A stretch of DNA of 64,000 bases from an uncultured Chloroflexota bacterium (GCA_937974245.1 CALJKV010000087.1:62001-126000), one strand, 5' to 3'; shown: positions 17,649 to 26,984, counted from the first letter of the stretch. Numbers and translations are program-made. Notes: generated by a model not told the origin, from the sequence alone.

Positions 17649-18596
17649 ATGCGGGCATTGATTTACCACGAGCATCTCCGCCTAGATACGACAGTCCCCC
17701 TGCCCCATACGCAGGGGGAGGAAGTATTGCTGCGTATCCGGCGGGCTGGTATCTGCAATACCGACCTCGAACTAATAGAGGGTATGTACGGCTTTTCCGG
17801 TATTCTGGGCCATGAATTCGTCGCTGAAGTGACACATGGCCCCGGTGGCCTGGCAGGCCGCCGGGTCGTAGGTGAAATCAACATCGCGTGCGGCCAATGT
17901 GATTTCTGCCTGGCGGGAATTCCCAGTCAATGTCGTAATCGTCAGGCGGTAGGCATCCATAACCATCCGGGTGCGTTCGCAGACTATGTGGCACTTCCCG
18001 TTCGCAACTTGCACCTCATACCGGACTCAATCAGTGATGACCAGGCTGTTTTTGTCGAACCACTGGCGGCTGCATTGCAAATTCTTGAAGTTGTGCATAT
18101 CACTCCCACAGACCAGGTCATCGTATTGGGACTGGGAAAGCTGGGAATGCTAGCTGTACAGGTCCTGCGCCTTACTGGGGCGGAAGTCATCGGTGTCACC
18201 CGGCATAAGAAACAGGCGAACCTTTTGAGCAGGTGGGGAATTCCCGCGGCAAGGATAGACAGCCTCGCAATGCAGCAAGCACAAATCGTAGTAGATTGCA
18301 CTGGTCAAGCCGGGGGTTTTGCCGATGCGCTCAACCTGGTGCGTTCACGCGGCGTTATTGTACTCAAAAGCACCTATCGTGGCTTGCCACAGGTCGACAT
18401 GACTCAAGTGGCCGCCAGGGAAATACGGGTCATTGGCAGTCGCTGCGGGCCGTTTGTCAGTGCACTGCGCCTGCTTGAAGCCGGGCTGATAGATGTCACA
18501 TCGCTCATTGATGCCCGCTTCGATTTTGACAACGCGTTGGCCGCCATGACATACGCCAGAGAGCCTGGCGTGCTGAAAGTAATGTTAGACTTCTAG
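17649..18596 (+). CDS. Zinc-dependent alcohol dehydrogenase, MDR superfamily
   Basis: This medium-chain dehydrogenase has the catalytic zinc ligands in place (Cys36 in GICNTD, His55-Glu56 in GHE) and the structural zinc cluster intact (Cys81, 84, 87, 95). The nucleotide-binding GLGKLG motif begins near residue 160. At 315 residues it is shorter than the usual 340-360. It most resembles threonine/sorbitol dehydrogenase-like members that oxidise a secondary alcohol with NAD(P), but the substrate cannot be read from sequence. It sits 3 bases behind secF and ends at a clear terminator, so it is the last gene of the yajC-secDF transcript. Confidence 0.88.
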   Translation: MRALIYHEHLRLDTTVPLPHTQGEEVLLRIRRAGICNTDLELIEGMYGFSGILGHEFVAEVTHGPGGLAGRRVVGEINIACGQCDFCLAGIPSQCRNRQAVGIHNHPGAFADYVALPVRNLHLIPDSISDDQAVFVEPLAAALQILEVVHITPTDQVIVLGLGKLGMLAVQVLRLTGAEVIGVTRHKKQANLLSRWGIPAARIDSLAMQQAQIVVDCTGQAGGFADALNLVRSRGVIVLKSTYRGLPQVDMTQVAAREIRVIGSRCGPFVSALRLLEAGLIDVTSLIDARFDFDNALAAMTYAREPGVLKVMLDF

Positions 18597-18602
18597 AATC
18601 AA

Positions 18603-18632
18603 GAGGGGCATTGCCTGTAATCCATGCCCCTC
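18603..18632. terminator. Terminator between convergent genes
   Basis: A 9-bp stem GAGGGGCAT (18603-18611) / ATGCCCCTC (18624-18632) with a 12-nt loop lies between the dehydrogenase and the convergent histidine kinase. T-rich sequence follows on the plus strand and TTGATT on the minus strand, so it may serve both directions. Confidence 0.65.
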
Positions 18633-18656
18633 AATCTTTCTCAGAGAGAGTGTCGC

Positions 18657-19892
18657 CTATTTCTTGGCTAGCGGGATTGTCACCGAAAAAGTTGACCCCA
18701 CGCCCAATTCACTCTCCAGCGTAACCGTACCACCGTGTGCCTCAACAATATGCTTGGCAATCGTCAGCCCTAACCCGGTGCCTGAAGACTTAGAAGCCGT
18801 ATCCGCCACCCGGTAAAACTTCTGGAACATACGTTTCTGGTTCTCTTTGGAAATCCCATACCCAGTATCGGTGACAGCTAACCGGACAAAAGGTTCGCCG
18901 TCAACACTCACTTCGGAAGACGAAATAATCACCTCTCCATTCTCTTTGTTATATTTGATGGCATTCGTCAAGAGATTCAGCAGTACTTGCTTGGTCTTAC
19001 CACGATCCGCGTTGGCGATGAATTTGCCACCTTTGGTGCTCATGGTGATTCCTTTTTCATTGGCCTGATGAATCACCACATCCAGGCTTTCCGTGATCAA
19101 CCCATTGAGATCAAACCGACCAACATCCAATCGGGTACGACCGGATTCCAATCGCGCTAGGTCGAGAAACTCGCTCGTCAGTCGAATCAGGCGTTCTGTT
19201 TCGCTTTGCATCATATCCACAATATCACCCTGGCGTTCTTTGGGTAGATCGGAGCGTTTCAGCAACACGGTACTGGCTTTAAGGGACGCAAGCGGGGTTC
19301 GCAGTTCATGTACCATCTCGGCGATAAAATCACTCTGTTGGAATAAACGCGCATTTTCAATGGCAACCGCGGCCTGGCTTGCTAACGTAGTCAGTGTATT
19401 AATGTCATTTTCATCAAAACGCTGGCTACCCAGCTTGTTCACCGACTCCAGTACACCAATCACTTTATTGTGAGCGCGCATCGGAACAGCTAACAGACTG
19501 CGGGTATGGAATTCAATTGTGTCGTCCACCCGATTGCTCCAGCTTGGCTCTCTGCTCACATCATCAATCACACGCGGTTCGCCATGCGACACCACCCAAC
19601 CAGCGATGCTATCCATCGGAACGACGATACTGTCCATGTCCTGTGGCTTGATATTGGATGCAATCTCGAAACGTAACTCGCCCGAAGCCGGGTCAATCAG
19701 CAGGATTGATGCCGCCTCACAGCGGGTCAACTCCTTCCCTGCCGATATAATCTTCCGCAGCAGTGACGCCAGATCGAGCGTTGAATTTAGCTGGCGACTG
19801 ATTTCCATCAGGCGCTCATAGCGTTCCACCATATCAGCAACTGTAGTAGGTATTTTTGCATTATCCATGATATTTCTCACATCATCACTCAT
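18657..19892 (-). CDS. GAF-domain sensor histidine kinase
   Basis: A soluble kinase of 411 residues with no membrane segment. A GAF domain (about 38-182) is followed by HisKA with the phospho-acceptor His195 in EMVHELRTPL, and by a HATPase_c domain with N box (NLLTNAIKYN), G1 (DTGYGI) and G2 (GTGLGL). It should sense a small cytoplasmic ligand or redox state and phosphorylate an Asp on a receiver. Its ATG overlaps the TGA of the sirtuin gene (19889-19892), so the two are translationally coupled. A receiver protein is encoded about 1.2 kb upstream on the same strand and is a candidate partner. Confidence 0.92.
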   Translation of the reverse strand: MSDDVRNIMDNAKIPTTVADMVERYERLMEISRQLNSTLDLASLLRKIISAGKELTRCEAASILLIDPASGELRFEIASNIKPQDMDSIVVPMDSIAGWVVSHGEPRVIDDVSREPSWSNRVDDTIEFHTRSLLAVPMRAHNKVIGVLESVNKLGSQRFDENDINTLTTLASQAAVAIENARLFQQSDFIAEMVHELRTPLASLKASTVLLKRSDLPKERQGDIVDMMQSETERLIRLTSEFLDLARLESGRTRLDVGRFDLNGLITESLDVVIHQANEKGITMSTKGGKFIANADRGKTKQVLLNLLTNAIKYNKENGEVIISSSEVSVDGEPFVRLAVTDTGYGISKENQKRMFQKFYRVADTASKSSGTGLGLTIAKHIVEAHGGTVTLESELGVGSTFSVTIPLAKK

Positions 19893-20653
19893 ATCGAAGT
19901 CGACTCAAGACAACTCAAGATCGCAGGCAGAGCAAGTGCAGCGTTCTCATGAATGACCACATCCGCCATCGAATCGAGTGGTGTCGGCTCCAGATTGATG
20001 ATAATCAATTTCGCTCCATTACGCTTTCCCAGAATCGGGATGTCACTAGCCGGGGCAACTTCCAGGGATGAACCAACCACAATCACCATATCAGACCGCC
20101 GTGCCGCTTCTTGTGATGCCAGAAGCTGCTTTATAGGAAGCTGCTCTCCAAACAGAATCGCATTCGGTTTCAGCACACTGCCACACTTAGGGCAGTGCGG
20201 CACCTGTTTATCCTTCAGGAACTGCGTGATAATCGGCTCTGCCGGATACACTGTAAAACAGTGAATACAAGTAGCCTCGCGCAGATGCCCATGCAATTCG
20301 TAAATAGTCTTGCTCCCGGCACGGGTGTGCAGCATATCAATGTTCTGCGTAATCACAGCTTGCAGCTTACCCATCACCTCCAACTGCGCCAATGCCTTGT
20401 GGGCCACATTCGGTTTCGCAGCCAGAATCAATTCAGTCAGTGGGTAAAACCACTCAAAAAAACCCGCCGGATTCTGGCGAAAGCCCCAGATACTTGCCAC
20501 TACCATCGCATCTACGGACTGCCATAAGCCCGAATCGTGACTGCGAAAATCAGGGATGCCGGATGGCGTACTGATTCCAGCGCCTGTAAACGCAATACCT
20601 TTGCTGGAACCCTGAATAATTTCGGCGCTTTGACGAATTAGATCATCATTCAT
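19889..20653 (-). CDS. NAD-dependent protein deacylase, sirtuin (Sir2/CobB family)
   Basis: All sirtuin landmarks are present: the NAD-binding GAGIS (24-28) with the following IPDFRS, TQNID (102-106), catalytic His121 in YELHGHLR, and a zinc site of two CxxC pairs (Cys129/132 and Cys154/157). It should remove acetyl or other acyl groups from lysines using NAD. At 254 residues it has normal length. It is the first gene of a two-gene unit with the GAF histidine kinase, with a 4-base overlap. Confidence 0.93.
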   Translation of the reverse strand: MNDDLIRQSAEIIQGSSKGIAFTGAGISTPSGIPDFRSHDSGLWQSVDAMVVASIWGFRQNPAGFFEWFYPLTELILAAKPNVAHKALAQLEVMGKLQAVITQNIDMLHTRAGSKTIYELHGHLREATCIHCFTVYPAEPIITQFLKDKQVPHCPKCGSVLKPNAILFGEQLPIKQLLASQEAARRSDMVIVVGSSLEVAPASDIPILGKRNGAKLIIINLEPTPLDSMADVVIHENAALALPAILSCLESTSI

Positions 20654-20833
20654 AACAGAACATCAAACCAATGTTAGCTAATCATAAATATCATCTGAGG
20701 TTAAATACCCGCCGGATTCCCTCACGTAGAGGCACGACATCCATTTTTTCTCTGCCGCCGGTCAACAACGAAACCTCTATAATTATCTATGTCCCCGTTT
20801 GGGTGTGCCAAGGGGCAATGAAGCGTTAGTCAA

Positions 20834-21997
20834 TCAGGAAGACGACTCTCGATCCGCCAACATACGAATACGTTCGTTCAAGTCTTCCGATAATTTTATT
20901 ATCTGGCTGGAAACAACCGCGTTTGGTTGGTAAATAACCATCGGAACGCCCGCGCGAATTGATTGAAACGCAAGATCGTGGGCAACAGAAATAATCGCCC
21001 GAATCTCATGGCCTAGTGAGTGTTCAATTTCATGCCAGGGGGTTTGCATCGTCGGTTGCGCCCGATTGATAACCACCACATGTACCAACCCACTGCCACC
21101 GCCTTCGGCTTCAAGTTCCTGCAATACTTCCCGTGCCATCGCCAGTGCCACCGGATTTGGCTCGACGACCAGCACTATCTGATCCATCTCACGGTGCAGG
21201 CGGCTCACAAGCGGGTTAAAACCACTCCCCAGGTCAAATACTACCGGACGACCAATCATGCGCAATCCCCGTACCACCGCCAGCGCCGAATCCAGCGAAT
21301 AGTTCATCTGGCCTTCGCGCGGGCTGATAGACGATAGTAGCGCTCGCATCCCGGATTGATGAGCCACCAACTCGGATTCCAGCAGCGGAGTACCAATACT
21401 ACCAGCCGCCTTGCCCAAGATAGTCGCCATGCCCTGGGACGGACCAATACCCATGAATAACCCCAAACTGCCCGACCCTAACCGGAAATCTGCAACGATT
21501 GACCGTTCGCCACTTAGGGTCAACGCTGCCGTAACATTCAACGCAATTGTGGTTGTACCGACCCCACCTTTCGCCCCCAATACCCCTATCGTACTCCCTT
21601 TGGGGGGTTCTGGCACGCGCTGGGGCGCATTCTGCATCAAAATCGCTTTGACACGTGCCGCCAGTTCCTGGGGATGGGTCGGTTTGGTGAGATAATCATC
21701 CGCCCCGGCTTCAAAACCAGCCACCTTATCGTCCACCAGAGTTTTGGCGGTAAACATGATGATAGGAATGGCTGAGGTATCTGCATTGGCGCGTAGCCGC
21801 CGACAAACCTCATATCCATCCATATCTGGCATCATAATATCCAGGATAATCAAATTAGGCCGTTCACTCACGGCCTTCATCAACGCTTGGTTGCCGGCGT
21901 TCGCTGCAACGACCTCGTACCCCTGCCGTTGCAACATCAAGCCAATGAGTTTCAAGCTGTCAATGTCGTCATCTACAATGAGGATTTTATCAGTCAT
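20834..21997 (-). CDS. Response-regulator receiver fused to CpaE/MinD-like ATPase
   Basis: Residues 1-120 are a canonical receiver (acidic pocket DDD at 9-11, phospho-acceptor Asp53, conserved Lys in YLTKP). After a short linker, residues about 137-380 form a ParA/MinD-type ATPase with the deviant Walker A motif GAKGGVGTTT. The arrangement matches CpaE, the polar localisation factor of tad-type pilus systems, and similar receiver-MinD fusions. No tad/cpa pilus genes are seen nearby. The histidine kinase gene about 1 kb downstream could supply the phosphoryl group. The start ATG lies after an A/T-rich leader. Confidence 0.88.
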   Translation of the reverse strand: MTDKILIVDDDIDSLKLIGLMLQRQGYEVVAANAGNQALMKAVSERPNLIILDIMMPDMDGYEVCRRLRANADTSAIPIIMFTAKTLVDDKVAGFEAGADDYLTKPTHPQELAARVKAILMQNAPQRVPEPPKGSTIGVLGAKGGVGTTTIALNVTAALTLSGERSIVADFRLGSGSLGLFMGIGPSQGMATILGKAAGSIGTPLLESELVAHQSGMRALLSSISPREGQMNYSLDSALAVVRGLRMIGRPVVFDLGSGFNPLVSRLHREMDQIVLVVEPNPVALAMAREVLQELEAEGGGSGLVHVVVINRAQPTMQTPWHEIEHSLGHEIRAIISVAHDLAFQSIRAGVPMVIYQPNAVVSSQIIKLSEDLNERIRMLADRESSS

Positions 21998-22096
21998 AAT
22001 TGTTACATTTTTGTACTAATCTGAACGCTTCCGCAAGTCTAGCACGAAAGAGAAGGCGGTGCAAGCGGACTGGCGGACTAACGATGAATTTCAGTC

Positions 22097-22125
22097 TTGT
22101 CTGACCATAGCGTGCTTGCTATAAT
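22097..22125 (+). promoter_or_regulatory. Promoter of tRNA-Thr
   Basis: TTGTCT (22097-22102) and TATAAT (22120-22125) are separated by 17 bases, with TGC directly before the -10. It lies 12 bases before the tRNA 5' end. Confidence 0.75.
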
Positions 22126-22136
22126 TGCCCCTACTC

Positions 22137-22208
22137 GCCACCCTAGCTCAATGGCAGAGCATACGCTTCGTAAGCGTGAGGTTGAGGGTTCAAGTCCCTC
22201 GGGTGGCT
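22137..22208 (+). tRNA. tRNA-Thr, anticodon CGT
   Basis: A full cloverleaf can be drawn: acceptor GCCACCC/GGGTGGC, D arm GCTC/GAGC, anticodon stem TACGC/GCGTG (one wobble pair at 27-43) with loop TTCGTAA, and T arm GAGGG/CCCTC with TTCAAGT. The anticodon is CGT, reading ACG (Thr). The discriminator is T and no CCA is encoded. Confidence 0.96.
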
Positions 22209-22212
22209 CAAT

Positions 22213-22244
22213 GCCCGTAACACAGCTTTGTTGCGGGCATTTTT
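22213..22244 (+). terminator. Terminator of the tRNA-Thr transcript
   Basis: GCCCGTAACA (22213-22222) pairs with TGTTGCGGGC (22229-22238) with one G-T pair, a 6-nt loop and a following ATTTTTC. It separates the tRNA from the uridine kinase gene, which may be read by read-through. Confidence 0.8.
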
Positions 22245-22264
22245 CATGCAGACAGGAGACGCTC

Positions 22265-22918
22265 ATGAGCGACCGGCCACACCCAATAGTTATCGCTGTC
22301 GCGGGGGGCACAGGCTCTGGCAAAACCACCATCTCTAATGCCATCCTGGAACGTATTGGCAGCCACAATATCGCCTACCTGCCCCATGATGCTTATTATA
22401 ACGACCTGGCAAATATTCCACAGACTGACCGAAAAAATGTAAATTTCGACCACCCTGACGCACTCGACACCCCACTTCTAATCGAACATATCCGCCACCT
22501 TCGCAACTGGAAATCCGTCGAAATCCCCATCTACGACTTCACAATCCATGCCCGTAAGGAGCAAACCCAGGTCGTTCACCCGCAGCCAATTATACTGGTT
22601 GAAGGGATTCTCATTTTTGTCGAGCGCGAACTACGCGAACTATTCGATGTTAAGATTTTCGTAGATACCGATGCCGATATTCGCTTCATCCGCCGCCTGA
22701 CACGCGATATGGCCGAACGGGGACGTACCGCTGATTCGGTCATTAGCCAGTATCTCGACACAGTACGCCCCATGCACTTGAAATTTGTCGAACCCAGCAA
22801 GCGCTATGCCGATGTCATCATCCCAGAGGGCGGCTTCAATATGGTGGCAATAGATATGGTGGCAGATCGTATTCGCAGTATGCTTAGGGGGCATCGAGAG
22901 TTCATAAAGGGTGAATAG
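22265..22918 (+). CDS. udk: Uridine/cytidine kinase
   Basis: The product phosphorylates uridine or cytidine to the monophosphate in pyrimidine salvage. The P-loop GGTGSGKTT is at residues 14-22, the PHDAYYNDL substrate loop near 40, and the DHPDALDTPLL motif near 60. At 217 residues it is normal length. The frame is open upstream through the tRNA, but the ATG at 22265 with AGGAG seven bases before it is the real start. It ends just before the promoter of the T-box leader. Confidence 0.93.
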   Translation: MSDRPHPIVIAVAGGTGSGKTTISNAILERIGSHNIAYLPHDAYYNDLANIPQTDRKNVNFDHPDALDTPLLIEHIRHLRNWKSVEIPIYDFTIHARKEQTQVVHPQPIILVEGILIFVERELRELFDVKIFVDTDADIRFIRRLTRDMAERGRTADSVISQYLDTVRPMHLKFVEPSKRYADVIIPEGGFNMVAIDMVADRIRSMLRGHREFIKGE

Positions 22919-22943
22919 AGCCACTTTTTGCATCGACTTAGGA

Positions 22944-22973
22944 TTGACACACCTGAGCAATCCGTGCTATACT
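22944..22973 (+). promoter_or_regulatory. Promoter of the T-box/valS transcript
   Basis: Consensus TTGACA (22944-22949) and TATACT (22968-22973) are separated by 18 bases. Transcription should start about 22980, directly at the 5' end of the T-box leader. Confidence 0.85.
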
Positions 22974-22979
22974 GCTGGC

Positions 22980-23252
22980 AATTCAAACTGAATACCTGAA
23001 GAAATACGATGAGTGGGAGAAAGTAAGCAGCTCACTTGCGCCAGAGAATACGGGCCGCCGGCTGCAAGCCCGTTCGCAACAGTCTGCAAAAAAGTCGCCC
23101 AGGAGTTGCCAGGCTGAACCAGGAGTAAGCCTGGACGGGTTTGCCCGTTATAGCATCACGAGCGCCATGCTGGATAACTCTGGCATGGAAGCAAGGTGGT
23201 ACCGCGAAAGCAGCCCTTTCGTCCTTGTAGTATATGGACGAAAGGGCTTTTG
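22980..23252 (+). promoter_or_regulatory. T-box leader, valine specific, with terminator
   Basis: The conserved T-box AAGGTGGTACCGCG is at 23193-23206. It is followed by an intrinsic terminator with a perfect 13-bp stem (23212-23224 / 23236-23248) and T run. Stem I can be drawn: TGGG and GCAG on the 5' side pair with CCCA and CTGC on the 3' side, leaving an internal loop of AGAAAGTAA against AAAAAAGTCG. The specifier is then GTC (Val) at 23094-23096. The distal AGAGA and GGCTGCAAGCC features of stem I are also present. The TGGT of the T-box would pair with an ACCA tRNA end, fitting a tRNA with discriminator A. Uncharged tRNA-Val should prevent termination and switch on the methyltransferase and valS genes. 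Confidence 0.95.
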
Positions 23253-23271
23253 ATTTGATATCAGGAGCACT

Positions 23272-24051
23272 ATGCAAACGGACGATTACCATACGAATGA
23301 CTTCTATGACGCGATTGCCCAATACTATCCGTTCTTTTATCGCGACTGGGACATTCAACTTGAACGTGAAGGCCTGGGACTCCGCTCGATTTTCCGTAAC
23401 AAGGGGGTAATTCGTGTCCTGGATGCGGCCTGTGGTGCTGGCACACAGGCCGTACCATTGGCCCAGCTTGGCTTTGAGGTCGTCGCGGCGGATCCGAGTT
23501 CCGGCATGATTCATAAAGCACAGGAGACTGCTAACCGTTTTGGCGTATCGGACAAAATCCAGTTCGTGTGCATAGATTTCCTGCGGTTGCATGAAACCGT
23601 AGACGGGCCGTTCGACGCCATAATTTGCAAAGGTAATGCCCTGCCCCACTTGCTGCTGGACGAGGATATTGAAGCGACCTTGCTCACATTTTATGAACTG
23701 CTGCGTCCCGGAGGTTCGCTAGTAATCGGAATGCGCGACTTTGGCCCATTTATGGAAGACCGACCGCGCTTCTTGCCGGGCTTTGCCCATGAGAGTGATG
23801 AGGGTGAGGAGTTCATTACCTTTGATATTTGGGAATGGGAGGAAGGCCCGCCTGTGATTGCCACACAAAATCTGTTTATCGTTCGTGGCAAAGAGAATAA
23901 GTACGACACCATTAAGCGGCAGGTCATATTTCGACCGCTGTCTACCGATGAAGTCAAAGTTGTATTGCTAGAGGTTGGCTTTGAAGACATAACCGACCAG
24001 CCCGATCGCTGGGAACGGGTGCTGGTCGCCCGCAAACCATTAGCCGGCTAA
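23272..24051 (+). CDS. Class I SAM-dependent methyltransferase in the valS operon
   Basis: A Rossmann-fold methyltransferase of 259 residues. Motif I is VLDAACGAGTQAVPLA (about 46-61), motif II VVAADPSS, and the post-II region GVSDKIQFVCIDFLRL. It resembles Methyltransf_25/11 proteins that act on small molecules, but the substrate is not evident. It lies between the valine T-box and valS, 16 bases before valS, so its expression should rise on valine starvation. SD CAGGAG precedes the ATG. Confidence 0.88.
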   Translation: MQTDDYHTNDFYDAIAQYYPFFYRDWDIQLEREGLGLRSIFRNKGVIRVLDAACGAGTQAVPLAQLGFEVVAADPSSGMIHKAQETANRFGVSDKIQFVCIDFLRLHETVDGPFDAIICKGNALPHLLLDEDIEATLLTFYELLRPGGSLVIGMRDFGPFMEDRPRFLPGFAHESDEGEEFITFDIWEWEEGPPVIATQNLFIVRGKENKYDTIKRQVIFRPLSTDEVKVVLLEVGFEDITDQPDRWERVLVARKPLAG

Positions 24052-24067
24052 CATAAGGACCCATACA

Positions 24068-26692
24068 ATGACCAAACACATGCCTAAAAACTTCGATTTT
24101 GCTGAGGCTGAACGCCGCCTCTACACCTGGTGGGAGGAAAACGGTTGGTTTAAGCCGGAAGTCGCCCCCCCGGATGCTGAACCCTTTGTCATCAGTATGC
24201 CGCCGCCCAATGTGACCGGGTCGCTGCACATCGGCCATGCTCTGACTGCCTCTATTGAAGACCTGATGATTCGCTATGAAAGGATGCGCGGCAAGGCGGC
24301 AGTGTGGGTTCCAGGCACGGACCACGCTGGCATAGCTACCCAACTTATGGTCGAGCGCATGCTGCAAAGCGAAGGCACCAGCCGGGAAGAAATCGGGCGT
24401 GAGGAATTCCTGGCGCGTACCTGGGCGTGGAAAGACAAGTATGGCAGCACAATTTCTAATCAGCACCGCCGTCTGGGGGCAAGTTGCGATTGGGAGCGCG
24501 AACGCTTCACGCTGGATGAAGGCCTTTCTGAAGCGGTGCAAACAGTCTTTGTCAAACTATACGAACAGGGTCTGATCTATCGCGGGCCACGCCTGGTGAA
24601 CTGGAGTCCGGGGCTACAAACCGCTGTCTCCGATCTCGAAGTGGAGCGCGAAGAAGAACAGGGCAAGATGTACTACTTCAAGTACCCGGTGGAAGGCGGT
24701 GATCACCTGCCTGTTGCAACCACCCGCCCGGAAACAATCCTGGGCGATACGGCGGTCTGTGTGCATCCTGAAGACCCGCGTTACCAGCACATGATCGGCA
24801 AAACGGCCTATGTACCGATGCTCAACCGCCCCATCCCGATCATCGCAGATGAGTATGTGGATCGGGAGTTCGGTACAGGCGCATTGAAAATCACACCAGG
24901 GCACGACTTCAATGACTATGAAATCGGCCAGCGTCACAATCTGGCAGTTATTAATATCATGAACCGTGACGCGACCATGAATGCAGAAGCTGGGCTATAT
25001 GAAGGCATGGATCGTTTTGCCTGCAGAGAAAAACTGTGGAATGACATGACCGCCGCCGGGATGACCATCAAGATTGAAGATCACACACTGGTCGTGCCGC
25101 GTTCGCAACGCGGAGGCGAAGTCGTCGAGCCGCTCATCAGCACTCAATGGTTTGTGAAGATCCAGCCGTTGGCCGAAAAAGCTTTGGCTGCCGTCCGTGA
25201 TGGGAAGATTAAAATCGTGCCGGAACGGTTCGAGAAAATCTACTATCACTGGCTGGAAAACATTGAGGACTGGTGTGTCAGTCGCCAACTCTGGTGGGGA
25301 CACCGTATCCCGGCATGGTATAGCACGAATGGTGAAGTCTATGTGGGACAAGAGCAGCCCGCCGGAGAAGGATGGACACCAGAAGAGGATGTTTTAGATA
25401 CCTGGTTCAGCAGTGGGCTGTGGCCGTTTAGCACGCTTGGGTGGCCGGCAGAAACCAGTGATTTAGGCCGTTTCTACCCTACATCCACCATGGAAACCGG
25501 CTATGACATCCTGTTTTTCTGGGTCGCACGGATGATAATGATGGGCATCTGGTTCACCGAAGAACCGCCGTTCAACACGGTGTATCTGCATGGATTAGTG
25601 CGTGATAAATTCGGGCGCAAAATCAGCAAAACATTGGGTAACACGATTGACCCGCTTGAACTGATTGACCAGTACGGCGCTGACCCGCTGCGCTTCACGC
25701 TCGTCACCAGCGGCACACCTGGTAATGACCTGAACCTGGATACAGATCGTATCGAAGGCAACTGGCGTTTTGTAAACAAAATCTGGCAGATGACAAACTT
25801 CATTACCAGTAACCTGGAAGGCGAAATCCCGCCCGGCATTCCACCCCAGGCGCAACTCGACCTGCCCTCACGCTGGATTCTCAGCCGCTTGAATCGGCTT
25901 ATCGCCAGCGTCCAGCACCTCTTTGACATTTTCCAGTACGGGGAAGCAGGGCGGCAGATTTACGACTTCCTGTGGAGTGAGTTTGCGGACTGGTATATCG
26001 AAATCAGCAAGCACCCGCTATTTGGTGATGACGCGACAACCCAGCAGAACGCCCGCCGCACCCTGATAGCCGTGTTGGACACCAGCTTGCGCCTGCTCCA
26101 CCCCTTTATGCCGTTCGTGACGGAGGAACTGTGGAGCTACATCCCCCACGAAGGCGAGGCGCTTATCCTGGCCCGCTGGCCGGAAGCCGACGATACTCGT
26201 ATAGACGAAGCTACCGAAAACCAGATGGCGACCTTCATGGAATTGGTGCGCGGCATCCGCAATGTCCGTCTGGAATACAATGTGGACCCAGCACGGCGGC
26301 TCAGTGTCTCGGCAGCGCCGGGTAGCTATCGCGCTGCACTGCAGGAATACAGTTACCTGTTTGCGCGGCTATGCAATGTGGAACAGGTCAAAACCCTGGC
26401 CGACGGCACTCTCGCACCAGGGGAAGCCGCCTCGGTGATTGTCGGTGACGTAGCCATCTACTTGCCGTTGGCCGGCATGATTGATATTGCTGCGGAGTGC
26501 GAGCGTCTAAGTAAAGAACAGCTGAAATTGCGGGAACAAATGGGGCGATCACAGGCGATGCTGGCAAACGAACAGTTTATCGCCCGTGCCAAACCCGAAG
26601 TCGTTGAGCGGGAACGTGCGAAGCTGACCGAACTCCAGGCCAGTGCCGCTCAGATCAGTGAGCGATTACTCACGCTGTGCCGGAACAACTGA
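24068..26692 (+). CDS. valS: Valyl-tRNA synthetase
   Basis: A class Ia synthetase of 874 residues charging tRNA-Val. The HIGH motif is at residues 54-57 (PPPNVTGSLHIGHAL), with the KMSKS loop as KISKT (518-522 in GRKISKTLGN). The connective editing domain lies between them (GTDHAGIATQ, TTRPETILGDTAV), the anticodon-binding domain is about 610-750, and the C-terminal coiled-coil arm covers the last 65 residues. It is the second gene of the T-box controlled operon. Length and domain order are normal. Confidence 0.97.
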   Translation: MTKHMPKNFDFAEAERRLYTWWEENGWFKPEVAPPDAEPFVISMPPPNVTGSLHIGHALTASIEDLMIRYERMRGKAAVWVPGTDHAGIATQLMVERMLQSEGTSREEIGREEFLARTWAWKDKYGSTISNQHRRLGASCDWERERFTLDEGLSEAVQTVFVKLYEQGLIYRGPRLVNWSPGLQTAVSDLEVEREEEQGKMYYFKYPVEGGDHLPVATTRPETILGDTAVCVHPEDPRYQHMIGKTAYVPMLNRPIPIIADEYVDREFGTGALKITPGHDFNDYEIGQRHNLAVINIMNRDATMNAEAGLYEGMDRFACREKLWNDMTAAGMTIKIEDHTLVVPRSQRGGEVVEPLISTQWFVKIQPLAEKALAAVRDGKIKIVPERFEKIYYHWLENIEDWCVSRQLWWGHRIPAWYSTNGEVYVGQEQPAGEGWTPEEDVLDTWFSSGLWPFSTLGWPAETSDLGRFYPTSTMETGYDILFFWVARMIMMGIWFTEEPPFNTVYLHGLVRDKFGRKISKTLGNTIDPLELIDQYGADPLRFTLVTSGTPGNDLNLDTDRIEGNWRFVNKIWQMTNFITSNLEGEIPPGIPPQAQLDLPSRWILSRLNRLIASVQHLFDIFQYGEAGRQIYDFLWSEFADWYIEISKHPLFGDDATTQQNARRTLIAVLDTSLRLLHPFMPFVTEELWSYIPHEGEALILARWPEADDTRIDEATENQMATFMELVRGIRNVRLEYNVDPARRLSVSAAPGSYRAALQEYSYLFARLCNVEQVKTLADGTLAPGEAASVIVGDVAIYLPLAGMIDIAAECERLSKEQLKLREQMGRSQAMLANEQFIARAKPEVVERERAKLTELQASAAQISERLLTLCRNN

Positions 26693-26729
26693 CCGGCAGC
26701 GCATCATGATGCGCCCCTACATAACAGAG

Positions 26730-26984
26730 TCAGACGTTACTGCTATCTTGATCGCTGTTTTGCTGCTTGAGGAGAAGAAACACCTTACGCCCGGCTTCCT
26801 GTGCCGCTTTTCGCACCTGCTGGTCAGCGTCATTATTAAACACAGATTGGAGCGCCGCCAGTCCGTCGGCATCAGGCAAGAGTGCAAGCTCGCTGATTGC
26901 CTTCAGGCGGACTTCAGCGTTTTTGTCTTGAAGCCGGGCGATATGGAAATCCACGATGCGTTTATTTGGTTTGTTGAATGCCAC
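26730..26984 (-). CDS. Small HEAT-repeat protein
   Basis: An 84-residue protein starting at GTG 26984, largely one HEAT-type helical pair (IARLQDKNAEVRLKAISELALLPD, then FNNDADQQVRKAAQEAGRKV). Such short repeats normally mediate protein contact. It converges on valS and is divergent from the nucleotidyltransferase-like gene. No partner is evident. Confidence 0.72.
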   Translation of the reverse strand: MAFNKPNKRIVDFHIARLQDKNAEVRLKAISELALLPDADGLAALQSVFNNDADQQVRKAAQEAGRKVFLLLKQQNSDQDSSNV

